A DNA stretch of 39,126 nt from Planctomycetota bacterium (GCA_022705425.1 JAKJEM010000016.1:25812-64937); one strand, 5' to 3'. Counted from the stretch's first letter, positions 1-8,270 are shown. The notes: a model not told the origin generated them from the sequence alone. Numbers and translations are program-made.

Positions 1-130
1 GCGCTTGCTCCGACCGCCGGGTGAAGCGCGGCACCACCACCGCCGCCAGCGCCCCCAGGATCACCAGCACCAGCAGCAGCTCGATCAGCGTGAACCCCGG
101 CGCGCCGCGTTTCCACAATGTCCTGTCCAT
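1..130 (-). CDS. Type II secretion pseudopilin, N-terminal part (GspG-like), cut by the window edge
   Basis: Reading leftwards from the ATG at 130, the first 43 codons give a class-III prepilin leader. A short basic stretch (MDRTLWKRGAPG) is followed by FTLIE and a long hydrophobic helix ending in VVVPRF. Prepilin peptidase would cut after Gly12, making Phe13 residue 1 and leaving the conserved Glu at mature position 5. The Pro-Arg-Phe after the helix resembles GspG, the major pseudopilin, more than the minor ones, but only the N-terminus is visible. A GGAGAGG ribosome site lies just upstream. The gene starts 15 bases after gspF and belongs to the same operon. It could also be another T2SS or type IV pilin-like subunit. 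Confidence 0.8.
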   Translation of the reverse strand, partial: MDRTLWKRGAPGFTLIELLLVLVILGALAAVVVPRFTRRSEQA

Positions 131-145
131 GTCCTCTCCCGTCTC

Positions 146-1375
146 TCAGTGAATGAGGTCCTGAAGCGTGAAGACCGGCAACAGCATCCCGACAACGATC
201 GTGCCGATCACCGCCGCCATGAGAAAGAGCAGCGCCGGCTCCGCCAGCGCCACGAGCATCCGCAACTGACGGTCCAGTTCCACCTCGTACGTTCCCGCCA
301 GGCGCACCAGTTCCTTGTCGAGCCGCCCGCTCTCCTCCGCCACGGCCACCATCTCGGCGATGGCCGCCGTGAACAACTGAGGGCAAGCCGCCAGGCTCCG
401 CGACAGCGCCGCCCCGCGCTGGACTTCGTCAATCGCGCGATTCACGGCGTCGGACAGCGTCTGGTACCCGATGGCCTCGCGCGCCACGCGCAGCGCCGAC
501 ACCAGCGGCACCCCCGCCCCGAGCAGTGTGCCCAGCATTCGGCAGAAGCGTACCACGGCGAAGCGCGCCGCCACCCGGCCCAGGCCCGGCGCGTTCAGCA
601 TCACCCACTCCGCCGCGCGCCGGCCCGCTTCGGAGGCCAGCCCACGCCGCACCAGCAGCGTTGCGACCACCCCTGCCGCCGCCAGCGCCAGGGCGTACCG
701 CGTCACCCACTGACTCGCCCCGACGATCACCCGCGTCAACCAGGGGAGGGCGCTTCCGAAGTCGGCGAAGATCGAGGAGAAGCGCGGGATGAAGAAGAGC
801 ATCAGAAAGACCATCACCCCGCATGCCAGCGCGGCCAGCACGCACGGATAGACCAGGGCGGCCTTCACCTTGCCCTTCAACTCCTGGTCGCGCACCTGAA
901 AGTCCGCGATCTGCGCCAGCACCACGTCCAGATAACCGCCGGTCTCCCCCGCGCGGACCATGGCCACGTACACCGGAGTGAAGGAGCGCGGCCAGCGCGC
1001 CAGCGCATCGGCCAGGGGCATTCCCCCGACCACGTCGTCATAGATCGCCGCCCACTGCCGCCGCGCGCCGGGGCGCGAGGCTTCGCGTGTCAGCACTTGC
1101 AGCGCCCGGCTCAGCGGCACCCCCGCCGCCAACAGGTTCGACAGGCCCCGCGTAAAGGCCTCCACGTCCGCGCGCGACACACGCGCCGCCGCCGCGCCGC
1201 CCGGCGTCTTTGCCGCAACGCGCTCGGCGGGAGTCGCGCTCTTCTCCTCGACGCGGACCGGGTGCAGTCCCAGGCGGCAGACCTGCTCGATCGCCGCCGC
1301 CCGGCTCTCCGCCGCCAGCGCGCCGGTCGTGGAGCGTCCTTGCGCATCGAGCGCCGTGTACGCAAAGGAAGCCAT
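146..1375 (-). CDS. gspF: Type II secretion inner-membrane platform protein GspF
   Basis: 409 residues, the usual length for GspF/PilC. The N-terminus (MASFAYTALDAQGR) is the classic family opening. Two copies of the cytoplasmic T2SF helical domain follow, at about residues 65-190 and 270-390. Three membrane segments are visible: near 168-195 (VYPCVLAALACGVMVFLML), near 222-240, and at the C-terminus (ALLFLMAAVIGTIVVGMLL). GspF sits in the inner membrane and couples the GspE ATPase to assembly of the pseudopilus. The ATG overlaps the gspE stop by one base (TGATG), so the two genes are translationally coupled. The stop is 15 bases before the pseudopilin gene. Confidence 0.93.
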   Translation of the reverse strand: MASFAYTALDAQGRSTTGALAAESRAAAIEQVCRLGLHPVRVEEKSATPAERVAAKTPGGAAAARVSRADVEAFTRGLSNLLAAGVPLSRALQVLTREASRPGARRQWAAIYDDVVGGMPLADALARWPRSFTPVYVAMVRAGETGGYLDVVLAQIADFQVRDQELKGKVKAALVYPCVLAALACGVMVFLMLFFIPRFSSIFADFGSALPWLTRVIVGASQWVTRYALALAAAGVVATLLVRRGLASEAGRRAAEWVMLNAPGLGRVAARFAVVRFCRMLGTLLGAGVPLVSALRVAREAIGYQTLSDAVNRAIDEVQRGAALSRSLAACPQLFTAAIAEMVAVAEESGRLDKELVRLAGTYEVELDRQLRMLVALAEPALLFLMAAVIGTIVVGMLLPVFTLQDLIH

Positions 1376-3108
1376 CAGCCCGCCCCTCCCGCGTTCGGCG
1401 TCGCGTCCGAAGCGGGCGAGGTCCGATCATCCTTCGTCGCCCGCAGCACCTCCTCCGGCGTCGTCCGCCCTTCGTTCACGTGCCGCCATCCGTCTTCGCG
1501 CAAGGTGCGCATCCCTTCGGCGATGGCCGCCTGCCGGATCTCCCCCCCCGACGCGCGCCGCAGGACCAGCCGACGCACCCCCTCCGTCACCGGCATCAAT
1601 TCCAGAATGCACGTCCGCCCGCGATAGCCCGTCCCCTGGCATTCCCGGCACCCGCGCCCGCGGTGGAAGACCGCCGGGGCCAGGGCGCCCATCTCCTCGC
1701 GCAGGCGCGCCGCCCCCGCCGGCTCGAAGGGCTCCTTGCAGTGCGCGCAAATCGTCCGCACCAGCCGCTGCGCCATCACCGCCTCCAGCGACGACGCCAC
1801 GAGGTACGGATCAATCCCCATGTCTATCAGCCGCACCGCCGCCCCCGGCGCGTCGTTCGTGTGCAGCGTCGAGAAGACAAGGTGCCCCGTCAGCGACGCC
1901 TGAACCGCGATCTCCGCCGTTTCGTGATCGCGGATTTCCCCGATCAGCACCACGTCAGGGTCGTGGCGAAGGATGGCCCGCAGGCCGCGCGCAAAGGTCA
2001 GCCCCGCCTTGGTCGAAACCTGGATCTGGTTGATCCCCCGCAGGTGGTACTCCACCGGGTCCTCGATCGTGATGATCTTGCGCTCCACGTCGTTGATGCG
2101 CGACAGCGCGGCGTAGAGCGTCGTCGTCTTCCCGCTCCCCGTCGGGCCTGTCACGAGCACGATGCCGTGCGGCAGTTCCAGAACCTTTGCCAGCGTCGCG
2201 CAGTCCCGGTCGGACATCCCCAGCTGTTCGAGCCCCAGGAGCGTCGCGCTGCGGTCGAGGAGGCGCAGCACGACCGCTTCGCCGTGGAGCATGGGGATCA
2301 CCGACACGCGCACGTCAATCTCGCGCTCGGCGATCCGCAGCTTGATGCGTCCGTCCTGAGGCAGACGCTTTTCGGCGATGTCCAGATGGCTCAGAATCTT
2401 CAGGCGCGATACGATCTCCGCCTGAAAATGCCTCACCTCCGGCGGGATCGCCGCCTCCTGGAGAACGCCGTCAATCCGGTAGCGCACCCTCAGCTCGCGC
2501 TCGAAGGGCTCGATGTGCACGTCCGTGGCGCGACGTTCGATCGCCTCCGTCAGCACCTGATTCACGAACTTGATGATCGAGGCGTCCTCCGCGCCCTCGA
2601 CGAGGTTGACGCCGTCCTCCTCGGATGATTCGACCACCTGGACGTCGCCTTCGGCCGCGTCGGAAACGAGCGTCTGCATCGTGTCCGCCCCCACGCCGAG
2701 GCTGTTCTTCAAGCAGCGCTCGATCTCCGCCGAGGAAGCGAGGGCCGGGCGGAACTCCATCCCGGAGAGCAAGCGCAGTTCATCGGGACCGGAGCGGTCG
2801 AAGAGGCGACTGCTCACCGCCAGCGCGACGCCCCCCGGCCCTTCCACCGGCGCCAGGCGGTGCTTGAGCAGCACTCGCGCCGGGAAACGCGCGAGAAACT
2901 CCTTGGACGGCGGGCGCGCATCGAGGTCCACGTAGGGCACTCCGAACTGCGACGCCAGCCGCCGGAGGAGCGTATCCTCCGGCAGGCCGGCGCCTTCGAG
3001 CAGCGCGTCGTCGAGGGACTTCCCCTGGGCCGTCAGCGCGCGGATGCGCTCCGCAGCCGCCGCGTCCACTACCTGCTGCTCCTGCAATGTCGAAACGATG
3101 TCCTTCAT
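1375..3108 (-). CDS. gspE: Type II secretion ATPase GspE
   Basis: 577 residues from the ATG at 3108. Residues 1-130 form an MshEN/GspE-N domain, and the C-terminal half is the secretion ATPase. Walker A is GPTGSGKT at 321-328, Walker B is DVVLIGEIRD near 385, and the Asp and His boxes (ITIEDPVEY, LVFSTLHTND) are intact. Four cysteines (454, 457, 487, 490) make the CxxC...CxxC zinc-binding insert typical of GspE and PilB. It hydrolyses ATP to drive pseudopilus growth. The frame stays open far upstream (to 3489), but that extension is low-complexity antisense of the preceding gene. Met at 3108, 11 bases after that gene's stop, starts the family homology. Its ribosome site is weak, which suggests coupling to upstream translation. 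Confidence 0.94.
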   Translation of the reverse strand: MKDIVSTLQEQQVVDAAAAERIRALTAQGKSLDDALLEGAGLPEDTLLRRLASQFGVPYVDLDARPPSKEFLARFPARVLLKHRLAPVEGPGGVALAVSSRLFDRSGPDELRLLSGMEFRPALASSAEIERCLKNSLGVGADTMQTLVSDAAEGDVQVVESSEEDGVNLVEGAEDASIIKFVNQVLTEAIERRATDVHIEPFERELRVRYRIDGVLQEAAIPPEVRHFQAEIVSRLKILSHLDIAEKRLPQDGRIKLRIAEREIDVRVSVIPMLHGEAVVLRLLDRSATLLGLEQLGMSDRDCATLAKVLELPHGIVLVTGPTGSGKTTTLYAALSRINDVERKIITIEDPVEYHLRGINQIQVSTKAGLTFARGLRAILRHDPDVVLIGEIRDHETAEIAVQASLTGHLVFSTLHTNDAPGAAVRLIDMGIDPYLVASSLEAVMAQRLVRTICAHCKEPFEPAGAARLREEMGALAPAVFHRGRGCRECQGTGYRGRTCILELMPVTEGVRRLVLRRASGGEIRQAAIAEGMRTLREDGWRHVNEGRTTPEEVLRATKDDRTSPASDATPNAGGAG

Positions 3109-3119
3109 GCCGTTCGCCG

Positions 3120-3698
3120 TCAGTCCAATATCCCCTGCAGCACCAGTTGCGCTTCCTGGCGGGGGGTCAGCAACTCGCGCAGTTCCGTCTGGGCCTTGGC
3201 AATCTCCGTCCGCACCTTCTCGCGCGCCGTCCGCAGCGCCGTGGCCTTCTGGGCGAGTTCGTCGTTCTTCGTCTCCTTGTTCTCCAGGGCCGTCCGCAGC
3301 GCCTGGGCCTTCTGCTCGACTTCGCTCGTCGGAGCGCCTTCCGCCCCGCCGCGACGCCCGCCGAACATCCCGCCCCGCAACTGCTGCTGCAAGGTGGTGA
3401 TCTTCTCGATCTTCGGCTGCAACAGCTTCCATTCCTCGTCGGCCACGCCCAGCGATTCCTTGATCCCGTCCATCATCCGCTGGCGCCACTGCGCCGGATC
3501 AAAGCCGCCCCGTCCGCCGCGTCCGCCGTCGCGCCCGCCCGCATCGCGTCCACCGCCGCCCGGCTGCGCCGCCGTTCCACCCTGGGCCGGTGCGCCGCCG
3601 CGTCCGCCCCCGGCGTTCTGCGCCATGACCTCCCCCGCCACGCTCGCCGCAAACAGCCCCGCCAACGCCAGCCCCAGCCATTTCGTTTCACGCTTCAT
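3120..3698 (-). CDS. Secreted Gly-rich, coiled-coil protein of LTxxQ type
   Basis: 192 residues. A Sec signal peptide (MKRETKWLGLALAGLFAASVAGEVMA) would be cut after about residue 26. A Gly/Arg/Gln-rich linker follows at about 28-65 (GGGRGG, GGRDGGRGGRGG). The rest is almost entirely helical and charged, with heptad-like spacing. Near the C-terminus LTPRQEAQL matches the LTxxQ motif of the CpxP/Spy periplasmic chaperones. It lies in the sigma, anti-sigma, LTxxQ, T2SS gene run, 11 bases ahead of gspE and about 65 bases after the other LTxxQ gene. A periplasmic sensor or chaperone linked to envelope stress or secretion is an inference from motif and context. I do not recognise a named family for the full protein. 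Confidence 0.72.
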   Translation of the reverse strand: MKRETKWLGLALAGLFAASVAGEVMAQNAGGGRGGAPAQGGTAAQPGGGGRDAGGRDGGRGGRGGFDPAQWRQRMMDGIKESLGVADEEWKLLQPKIEKITTLQQQLRGGMFGGRRGGAEGAPTSEVEQKAQALRTALENKETKNDELAQKATALRTAREKVRTEIAKAQTELRELLTPRQEAQLVLQGILD

Positions 3699-3763
3699 CG
3701 CTGATCTCCTGTCTCTTCCCCGTCAAAACCGATACTCCGCCGCGAGCTACGCCGCCCGCGCGC

Positions 3764-4291
3764 CTACGTCCCCGATCCCGGCGGCGGCCGCTCCCCCGGA
3801 CGTCCGGGTTCCCGGACCGGACCTCCCGGACGATGCGGCCCGCGTTCCGGACGGGTCTTCATCAACTCCAGGTACCGCTTCTTCTGCGCCTCGTCAAGAA
3901 TCTTCGTCGTTCGGTCCACCGCCTCCTGAAAGGCCCGTTCCCTCTCCTTGCCCAGTTCGGCCGCTTTGCGTGCGTACTCCATCAACGTCAGGTCGTACTC
4001 GCTCAGGTGCTCCTCGGGAATCAACAGCCGCACCGCTTCGTCGCGCTCCTTCTGCAACTCCCGCCGCCTGTCCATAGACGACTGCCGGCCTGCGTCGCGC
4101 ATGACGTCCGTCCAGATCGCGCGCATCTTCTCCCGCTGTTCCGGCGAGAGCTTGAGTTCGCGCTCCAGCCACGACCCCTCGCGCGGGGGCGGAGGGGGCA
4201 TCGGCTTGAAGGCCAGCCCGGCGGCGATGCCCGCCAGGAAGGTCACGATGAACGCCACCGCGATGATCAGCCTTGCCCTAGTCACGGTCAT
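3764..4291 (-). CDS. Membrane-anchored CpxP/Spy-like (LTxxQ) periplasmic protein
   Basis: 175 residues. One N-terminal membrane segment (LIIAVAFIVTFLAGIAAGLAF) is followed by a proline run (PMPPPPP) and a charged helical domain. ELKLSPEQREKM is a clear LTxxQ-type motif, and a second helix (LDEAQKKRYLELM) resembles the repeat of that motif in periplasmic metal or stress sensors. The tail is Pro/Gly/Arg-rich. The gene overlaps the end of the anti-sigma gene by 14 bases. The start is uncertain. ATG 4291 has GAGGGA directly against it, GTG 4285 has better spacing from the same GAGG, and a TTG at 4303 is in frame. A role as the signal-sensing or chaperone partner of the anti-sigma factor is inferred from coupling. 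Confidence 0.72.
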   Translation of the reverse strand: MTVTRARLIIAVAFIVTFLAGIAAGLAFKPMPPPPPREGSWLERELKLSPEQREKMRAIWTDVMRDAGRQSSMDRRRELQKERDEAVRLLIPEEHLSEYDLTLMEYARKAAELGKERERAFQEAVDRTTKILDEAQKKRYLELMKTRPERGPHRPGGPVREPGRPGERPPPGSGT

Positions 4292-4739
4292 TCCCTCGCC
4301 CAAGGTCGGCCACGATCCACCGGGCCATGTAGCTCTCCGCGTCCGCCGTGCCCGCCGTCTCCGCCCGCGGCGCCACGGCGGCGCTCTCCCACAACGGCAC
4401 TCGCCGCTCCACCGCCGCCGACGGCATTGAAGTCCAGGCCAGCCAGCCTACGCACGCTGCCAGGACCATCGCCGCCGCCGCCAGGACGAACTCCGACAGG
4501 CGCACCAGAGTGAACTCCTCCCGCCGCCGCCCCAACCCGCGCAACCGGTCGAGCGTCGAGTCCGGCAGCGCCGGCAACCGGGCCGAAGCCATGAAGCGCG
4601 ACAGGCGCTGCAGTTCCTCCGCCTCCCGCGCACAGACCGGGCAGCGCTTGAGGTGCGCCTCGATCGCGCGCGCCTCGTCGGCGCTCAGGCGCCCATCGCG
4701 CCAGGCTCCCAACCGCCGCGCGCTTTCACACTCGTTCAT
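4278..4739 (-). CDS. Zinc-binding (ZAS-type) transmembrane anti-sigma factor
   Basis: 153 residues. The N-terminus carries Cys4, then 24 residues, then His29-x3-Cys33-x2-Cys36 (HLKRCPVC), which is the zinc-binding anti-sigma signature. One membrane helix follows near 84-105 (VLAAAAMVLAACVGWLAW), then a short periplasmic tail. Proteins of this class hold an ECF sigma factor inactive at the membrane and release it on an envelope or redox signal. The start at 4739 is preferred because GGAGG and AGAGG sit upstream and it places Cys4 correctly; an ATG at 4757 is in frame but has no ribosome site. It follows the sigma gene by 39 bases and overlaps the LTxxQ gene downstream. Confidence 0.85.
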   Translation of the reverse strand: MNECESARRLGAWRDGRLSADEARAIEAHLKRCPVCAREAEELQRLSRFMASARLPALPDSTLDRLRGLGRRREEFTLVRLSEFVLAAAAMVLAACVGWLAWTSMPSAAVERRVPLWESAAVAPRAETAGTADAESYMARWIVADLGRGNDRD

Positions 4740-4778
4740 TGTCCTCTCTGCCTCCATCACTGTCCGGACGCAGACCGG

Positions 4779-5324
4779 CTAGCGCAGATACGTTGCCAGC
4801 CGCGCCCGCAGTTCGCACCGCGCCCGGAACAGCCGCGACTCGACTGTTCCGAGCGCCACGCCAAGCACCTCGGCCATCTCCTCGTAACTCAGCCCCTGGA
4901 ACTCCCGCAGCGCCAGCGCCTCGCGGTGTTCCGGCGAAAGCCCCCCCAGCGCGGCCAGAACGTCCATCTGCGTGTCCCACTGCTCCGAATCCCCCGGCAC
5001 CGAACCACTGAGAATGCGCCTTGATGCTTCCGACAACTGCCCGACCGACTCCATCCGTCCCCGCTGCCGGCTCCGGTGATGCCGCGCCGCCTGCCTCACG
5101 AGAATCCCGGTCAGCCACGTCCGCACCGACGAACGACCTTCGAAGCGATCCCAGCCTTGCAGAGCGCCAATGAACGTCTCCTGAAGCACATCCTCCGCAT
5201 CCGCTGCATTGCCCACCAGGACGACTGCCAGGCGGAACAACTCCCCGGCGTGACGATCCACCACCTCACAAAAGGCGGCTTCGTCACGTGCGCCGCCCGC
5301 CGGGTTGCTCAGGCTCAAGCCCAC
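4779..5324 (-). CDS. ECF-family RNA polymerase sigma factor
   Basis: About 181 residues. Region 2 is seen as FRLAVVLVGNAADAEDVLQE with the downstream RTWLTGILVRQAARHH. Region 4 is seen as LSPEHREALALREFQGLSY followed by EEMAEVLGVALGTVESRLFRAR, a helix-turn-helix. There is no region 1 or 3, as usual for group IV sigma factors. The frame is open to a GTG at 5360, but that codon has no ribosome site. The GTG at 5324 has GGAGA about 9 bases upstream, so it is preferred here; the longer form would be 193 residues. It heads a minus-strand run with its anti-sigma factor, two LTxxQ proteins and T2SS genes. The target regulon cannot be read from the sequence, though autoregulation of this cluster is likely. 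Confidence 0.88.
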   Translation of the reverse strand: MGLSLSNPAGGARDEAAFCEVVDRHAGELFRLAVVLVGNAADAEDVLQETFIGALQGWDRFEGRSSVRTWLTGILVRQAARHHRSRQRGRMESVGQLSEASRRILSGSVPGDSEQWDTQMDVLAALGGLSPEHREALALREFQGLSYEEMAEVLGVALGTVESRLFRARCELRARLATYLR

Positions 5325-5388
5325 GTCTGCGTTTCTCCGGGAAACGTCAAGTCGGTTCACTCATATAGTTCCGCGCCGAACGTCCTTT

Positions 5389-5417
5389 ATTCCATGCCCC
5401 CGACGCTTTTTCTGCAA
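5389..5417 (-). promoter_or_regulatory. Possible promoter for the sigma factor operon
   Basis: On the minus strand TTGCAG (5412-5417) and TGGAAT (5389-5394) are 17 bases apart, about 30 bases upstream of the GTG at 5360. The match to sigma-70 is only fair. A GGAAC-like element nearby could instead belong to an ECF promoter, but no convincing partner -10 was found. Confidence 0.35.
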
Positions 5418-5461
5418 CTGCTTGCCGCACAGGCACTTGAGCCGCCGCACGTTCCCCGACG

Positions 5462-5980
5462 CTACGGGCGCCTGCCCGCCATGCGTTCCTGGTACAGCGC
5501 AAGCGTCCCCGCGTCGAAGCAGACGAAAATAACCTTCTCCAGCGTCCGGTCGTCGCTCAGGAACTCACCCACAGTCCTGACCGCGATCTCGCACGCTTGC
5601 TCGAGAGGAAAGCGATAGACCCCCGTGCTGATCGCCGGAAAGGCTACGCTCTTCAGGGCGTGCGTCTTCGCCAGCAACAGCGACTTACGGTAACAGGAGG
5701 CCAGCAACGCATCCTCGCCGTGTCCCCCGCCGCGCCACACCGGGCCCACCGTATGAATGACGTGGCGTGCCGGCAAGGCATAGCCCGCCGTCATCTTTGC
5801 CTCGCCCGTGGCGCAGCCGCCCAGCGCACGACACTCTGCCAGCAGTTCCGGCCCCGCCGCGCGATGGATTGCCCCGTCCACCCCTCCTCCGCCCAGCAGG
5901 GTGCTGTTCGCCGCGTTCACGATCGCATCCACCGGCATTCGCGTAATGTCGCCCAGCACCGCGCTCATCCGACCGTCCAT
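5462..5980 (-). CDS. Macrodomain protein, YmdB/O-acetyl-ADP-ribose deacetylase type
   Basis: 172 residues, a single macrodomain spanning the whole protein. Hallmarks are [20 protein letters not shown], then [14 protein letters not shown] (ligand-binding glycines and catalytic-site Asp), [20 protein letters not shown], and [13 protein letters not shown] (the second phosphate loop). The layout matches the MacroD/YmdB group, which hydrolyses O-acetyl-ADP-ribose and removes ADP-ribose from acidic side chains. GGAGG stands five bases before the ATG. It is on the same strand as the sigma factor with a 101-base gap, so it could share a transcript, but a separate promoter is possible. Confidence 0.9.
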   Translation of the reverse strand: MDGRMSAVLGDITRMPVDAIVNAANSTLLGGGGVDGAIHRAAGPELLAECRALGGCATGEAKMTAGYALPARHVIHTVGPVWRGGGHGEDALLASCYRKSLLLAKTHALKSVAFPAISTGVYRFPLEQACEIAVRTVGEFLSDDRTLEKVIFVCFDAGTLALYQERMAGRRP

Positions 5981-6129
5981 GCGCTCCTCCCTTCCGACAA
6001 ACCGCCCCTCGCCGCCTCACCAGTATAGACGCCGCCGGGGGGGAATCAATGAGAACGGCAATCGGCCCGTGCCCCCCGGCGGGGGAACATCTTGCCTTCT
6101 CAAGGACGGCTGCATTGCCGACGCTGTCG

Positions 6130-6138
6130 TGCTATACT
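6130..6138 (+). promoter_or_regulatory. Extended -10 promoter for the C45 peptidase gene
   Basis: TGCTATACT is an extended -10 element (TGn plus TATACT). No good -35 stands 17 bases upstream (CTGCAT), which is common for extended -10 promoters. The predicted start of transcription, near 6145, leaves a leader of about 45 bases. The same nonamer occurs at 12299-12307. Confidence 0.5.
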
Positions 6139-6189
6139 TCGCCGATGGGCGCGCCAGAAGCGTTTGGGACACAGAGGAGGATACCGGCC

Positions 6190-7242
6190 ATGTCGGCGCC
6201 TGTACAAACCATTGACTGCCGCGGCACGGCCCGCGAGATGGGCCGCCAGTACGGAGAGCAGACTCGCGACAGCATACGGCGCAATCTTGCGGTCTTTGTG
6301 GATCCCCTCTGGAATCCCGACGAAGGTGCGCGTTTCGCCGCCGCCGCGCGCTGCGTCCTTCGCGACAGGACGCCGAATATCTTCGATGAACTCGTCGGTC
6401 TCGCCGAGGGCGCCGACGCCCCGATGGAGAAGATCATCGCCCTTAACCAGGTGGACACCTTCGGGCCGGAGTGGACGGAGGAGTGCACCCCGACAGCCCT
6501 CGCCGGCGGCGCCGATGGCCCCATCATGGGCAAGAACAACGACGGCTCGCGCCCCACGCCCTTCGCCGGTCCGGGCGCCGAGCGCGACTACGTCGTGCGT
6601 CGTTGCTTCCCCGCCTCCGGCATTCCCCTCCTGCAAGTGACCTATGCCGGCTGGTTGAGCGGGCTGGACGCCCTGAACGCCGAAGGGCTCGCCAACGGAC
6701 ACGCCTCCGTCGGTTCCATTTTCGACAAGTCCGGCCCACGACTCGACATCCGTCTTCAGGCCTACCACCTGATGACGCGGTGCCGGAGCACCTCCGCCTT
6801 CATCGCGGGAATGATGGGAGCCTCCCTCACCGGCAAGGGGTTCAACATCGCCATCGTGGACGCCGGCGGCGACACGGTCATCCTCGAATCGGCCGTGCCG
6901 CTCATCCAGTGCCGCAATCGCAAGGCCCCCTTCGTGTATGCCACGAACCACTACATCACCCCCGCCCTCAAGGACGCGGACCGGCGCAAGCCCGCCGCCA
7001 AGCCCGTCACGGTCAACCGCCTGGCTTGGCTTCAGTGGACGGCGAGCACGCGTCCGCCGACCTGCCTGCCCGAGATGAAGGCCCTTCTTTCGTGCCACGA
7101 GCCCTGGGCGCCGTGCCGCCACGGCGGCCCGCACCTTTCGCACACCGAATGGTCCCTCATCGCACTTCCCGCCCGGCGCGAAATCCTCCTGGCCCCCGGC
7201 GCGCCGTGTTCCGTGCCCTACCAGTCCTTCAACTTCGGCTGA
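6190..7242 (+). CDS. C45-family (acyl-CoA:6-APA acyltransferase-like) Ntn hydrolase
   Basis: 350 residues. The peptidase C45 pattern is visible. DCRGTAREMGRQYGEQ near the N-terminus matches the GxxxxxG-x-x-x-GxQ opening. Around residue 99, EECTPTALAGG places the N-terminal-nucleophile cysteine, followed by GPIMGKNNDGS, which corresponds to the GRNxD element of the family. The enzyme is expected to be made as a precursor that cuts itself before Cys99. Substrates in this family are amides or peptides, and the natural substrate here is unknown. AGGAGG lies nine bases before the ATG at 6190; the frame is open further upstream without homology. No signal peptide is seen, so it is probably cytoplasmic. 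Confidence 0.82.
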   Translation: MSAPVQTIDCRGTAREMGRQYGEQTRDSIRRNLAVFVDPLWNPDEGARFAAAARCVLRDRTPNIFDELVGLAEGADAPMEKIIALNQVDTFGPEWTEECTPTALAGGADGPIMGKNNDGSRPTPFAGPGAERDYVVRRCFPASGIPLLQVTYAGWLSGLDALNAEGLANGHASVGSIFDKSGPRLDIRLQAYHLMTRCRSTSAFIAGMMGASLTGKGFNIAIVDAGGDTVILESAVPLIQCRNRKAPFVYATNHYITPALKDADRRKPAAKPVTVNRLAWLQWTASTRPPTCLPEMKALLSCHEPWAPCRHGGPHLSHTEWSLIALPARREILLAPGAPCSVPYQSFNFG

Positions 7243-7326
7243 CGAGGAGCCCCCCGCATTTCGTACCACACACCCCTGACGCAAGGCGCCAACTGTCTTT
7301 CTTCAGACCCTTAGGGAGTTTGCCCA

Positions 7327-8073
7327 ATGGACATTCCACGCATCTTCACCATCACGGAGAGCGCCCACCGCATCCACAACCCGATCACGTCCGAGAAGCT
7401 GGCCACTCTCGGCGCGGCGCTGCGGCTGGAATCGGGGGCGCGGGTGCTCGATCTCGGCAGCGGTTCGGGGGAGATGCTGTGCACCTGGGCGCGCGATCAC
7501 GGCATCGTCGGCGCCGGTATTGACATGAGCCCGTTGTTCACCGAACAAGCGAGACGCCGCGCTGTGGAGCTCGGCGTGGCCGATCGGGTCAAGTTCATCC
7601 ACGGCGACGCGACCGGCTATGTCTCTGACAAGAAGGTGAGTGTAGCAGCCTGCGTCGGCGCCACATGGATCGGCGGCGGGGTCACCGGCACGGTTGCGCT
7701 TCTGGCGCGGAGCCTGCGCGCCGGAGGGATCATCCTGATCGGCGAGCCCTACTGGCGGCAGTTGCCGCCGACGGAGGATGTTGCCAAGGGATGTGGCGCC
7801 CACGCCATCTCCGACTTTCTCATGCTTCCGGGGCTTCTGGCGTCCTTCGGACGGCTTGGCTGCGACGTCGTTGAGATGGTTCTGGCCGACCAGGACGGCT
7901 GGGACCGATACGAGGCGGCCCAGTGGCTCACCATGCGCCGGTGGCTCGAAGCCAATCCCGGCGACGAGTTCGCAAAGGAGGTTCGCGCCAGACTGACCTC
8001 GGAACCCGAGCGTTACGCCACCTATACACGTGAATACCTGGGCTGGGGGGTGTTCGCGCTGATGAGGCGGTGA
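7327..8073 (+). CDS. Class I SAM-dependent methyltransferase
   Basis: 248 residues. Motif I is VLDLGSGSGEM near residue 40, with a following acidic residue in GAGIDMSP (ribose contact) and FIHGDATGY as the motif for adenine binding. The LARSLRAGGIILIGEPYW stretch matches the strand and turn after motif III. This is a small-molecule-type methyltransferase of the UbiE/SmtA class; the substrate cannot be told. AGGGAG stands eight bases before the ATG. It follows the C45 peptidase gene by 84 bases on the same strand with no clear terminator between, so the two may be co-transcribed. A hairpin lies just after the stop. Confidence 0.85.
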   Translation: MDIPRIFTITESAHRIHNPITSEKLATLGAALRLESGARVLDLGSGSGEMLCTWARDHGIVGAGIDMSPLFTEQARRRAVELGVADRVKFIHGDATGYVSDKKVSVAACVGATWIGGGVTGTVALLARSLRAGGIILIGEPYWRQLPPTEDVAKGCGAHAISDFLMLPGLLASFGRLGCDVVEMVLADQDGWDRYEAAQWLTMRRWLEANPGDEFAKEVRARLTSEPERYATYTREYLGWGVFALMRR

Positions 8074-8087
8074 GCAGCCGGGCGTGT

Positions 8088-8110
8088 TCACGAACCGAGG
8101 CGGTTCGTGA
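8088..8110. repeat. Perfect 10-bp inverted repeat after the methyltransferase gene
   Basis: TCACGAACCG and CGGTTCGTGA flank a 3-base loop. There is no T-run on either side, so it is not a clear intrinsic terminator. It may stabilise the 3' end of the methyltransferase message. Confidence 0.6.
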
Positions 8111-8172
8111 GGGGGACGGGTTGGGCGATTGCCGTCCGACGCAGAACGTGAGGAAGGCTCAACCATTCTGGC

Positions 8173-8200
8173 GTCCCTCGTCCGTCGCCCGCCGTCCCTT
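8173..8200. repeat. Short degenerate heptamer repeat (four units)
   Basis: Four units in register: GTCCCTC, GTCCGTC, GCCCGCC, GTCCCTT. They belong to the same family as the 17-unit array at 22460-22578. The repeat lies between the 3' ends of two convergent genes. Confidence 0.5.
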
Positions 8201-8245
8201 AAACACGAAACCGCCGCCGTGTCCCTTCACACAGCAGCGGTTTCG
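8199..8245 (-). terminator. Intrinsic terminator of the cold-shock gene
   Basis: On the minus strand a 16-bp stem (8230-8245 with 8206-8221, two G-U pairs) closes an 8-base loop and is followed by TGTTTAA. It begins 25 bases after the csp stop codon. The U-tract is short, but the stem is very stable. Confidence 0.7.
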
Positions 8246-8270
8246 GTGCGATGCGATGTCGGTCGTTACG

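Noticed and set aside
5..2628. Long plus-strand open frames opposite gspF and gspE (540 and 472 codons)
   Set aside because: They are His/Arg/Gln- or Pro-rich antisense shadows of GC-rich genes. The minus-strand frames have clear family motifs.
3109..3489. N-terminal extension of GspE to 704 residues
   Set aside because: The extra 127 codons lie inside the Gly-rich LTxxQ gene in another frame, with no homology. GspE homology begins at 3108.
8088..8110. Terminator call for the inverted repeat after the methyltransferase
   Set aside because: G-rich sequence rather than T follows on the plus strand, and none on the minus. Kept only as an inverted repeat.
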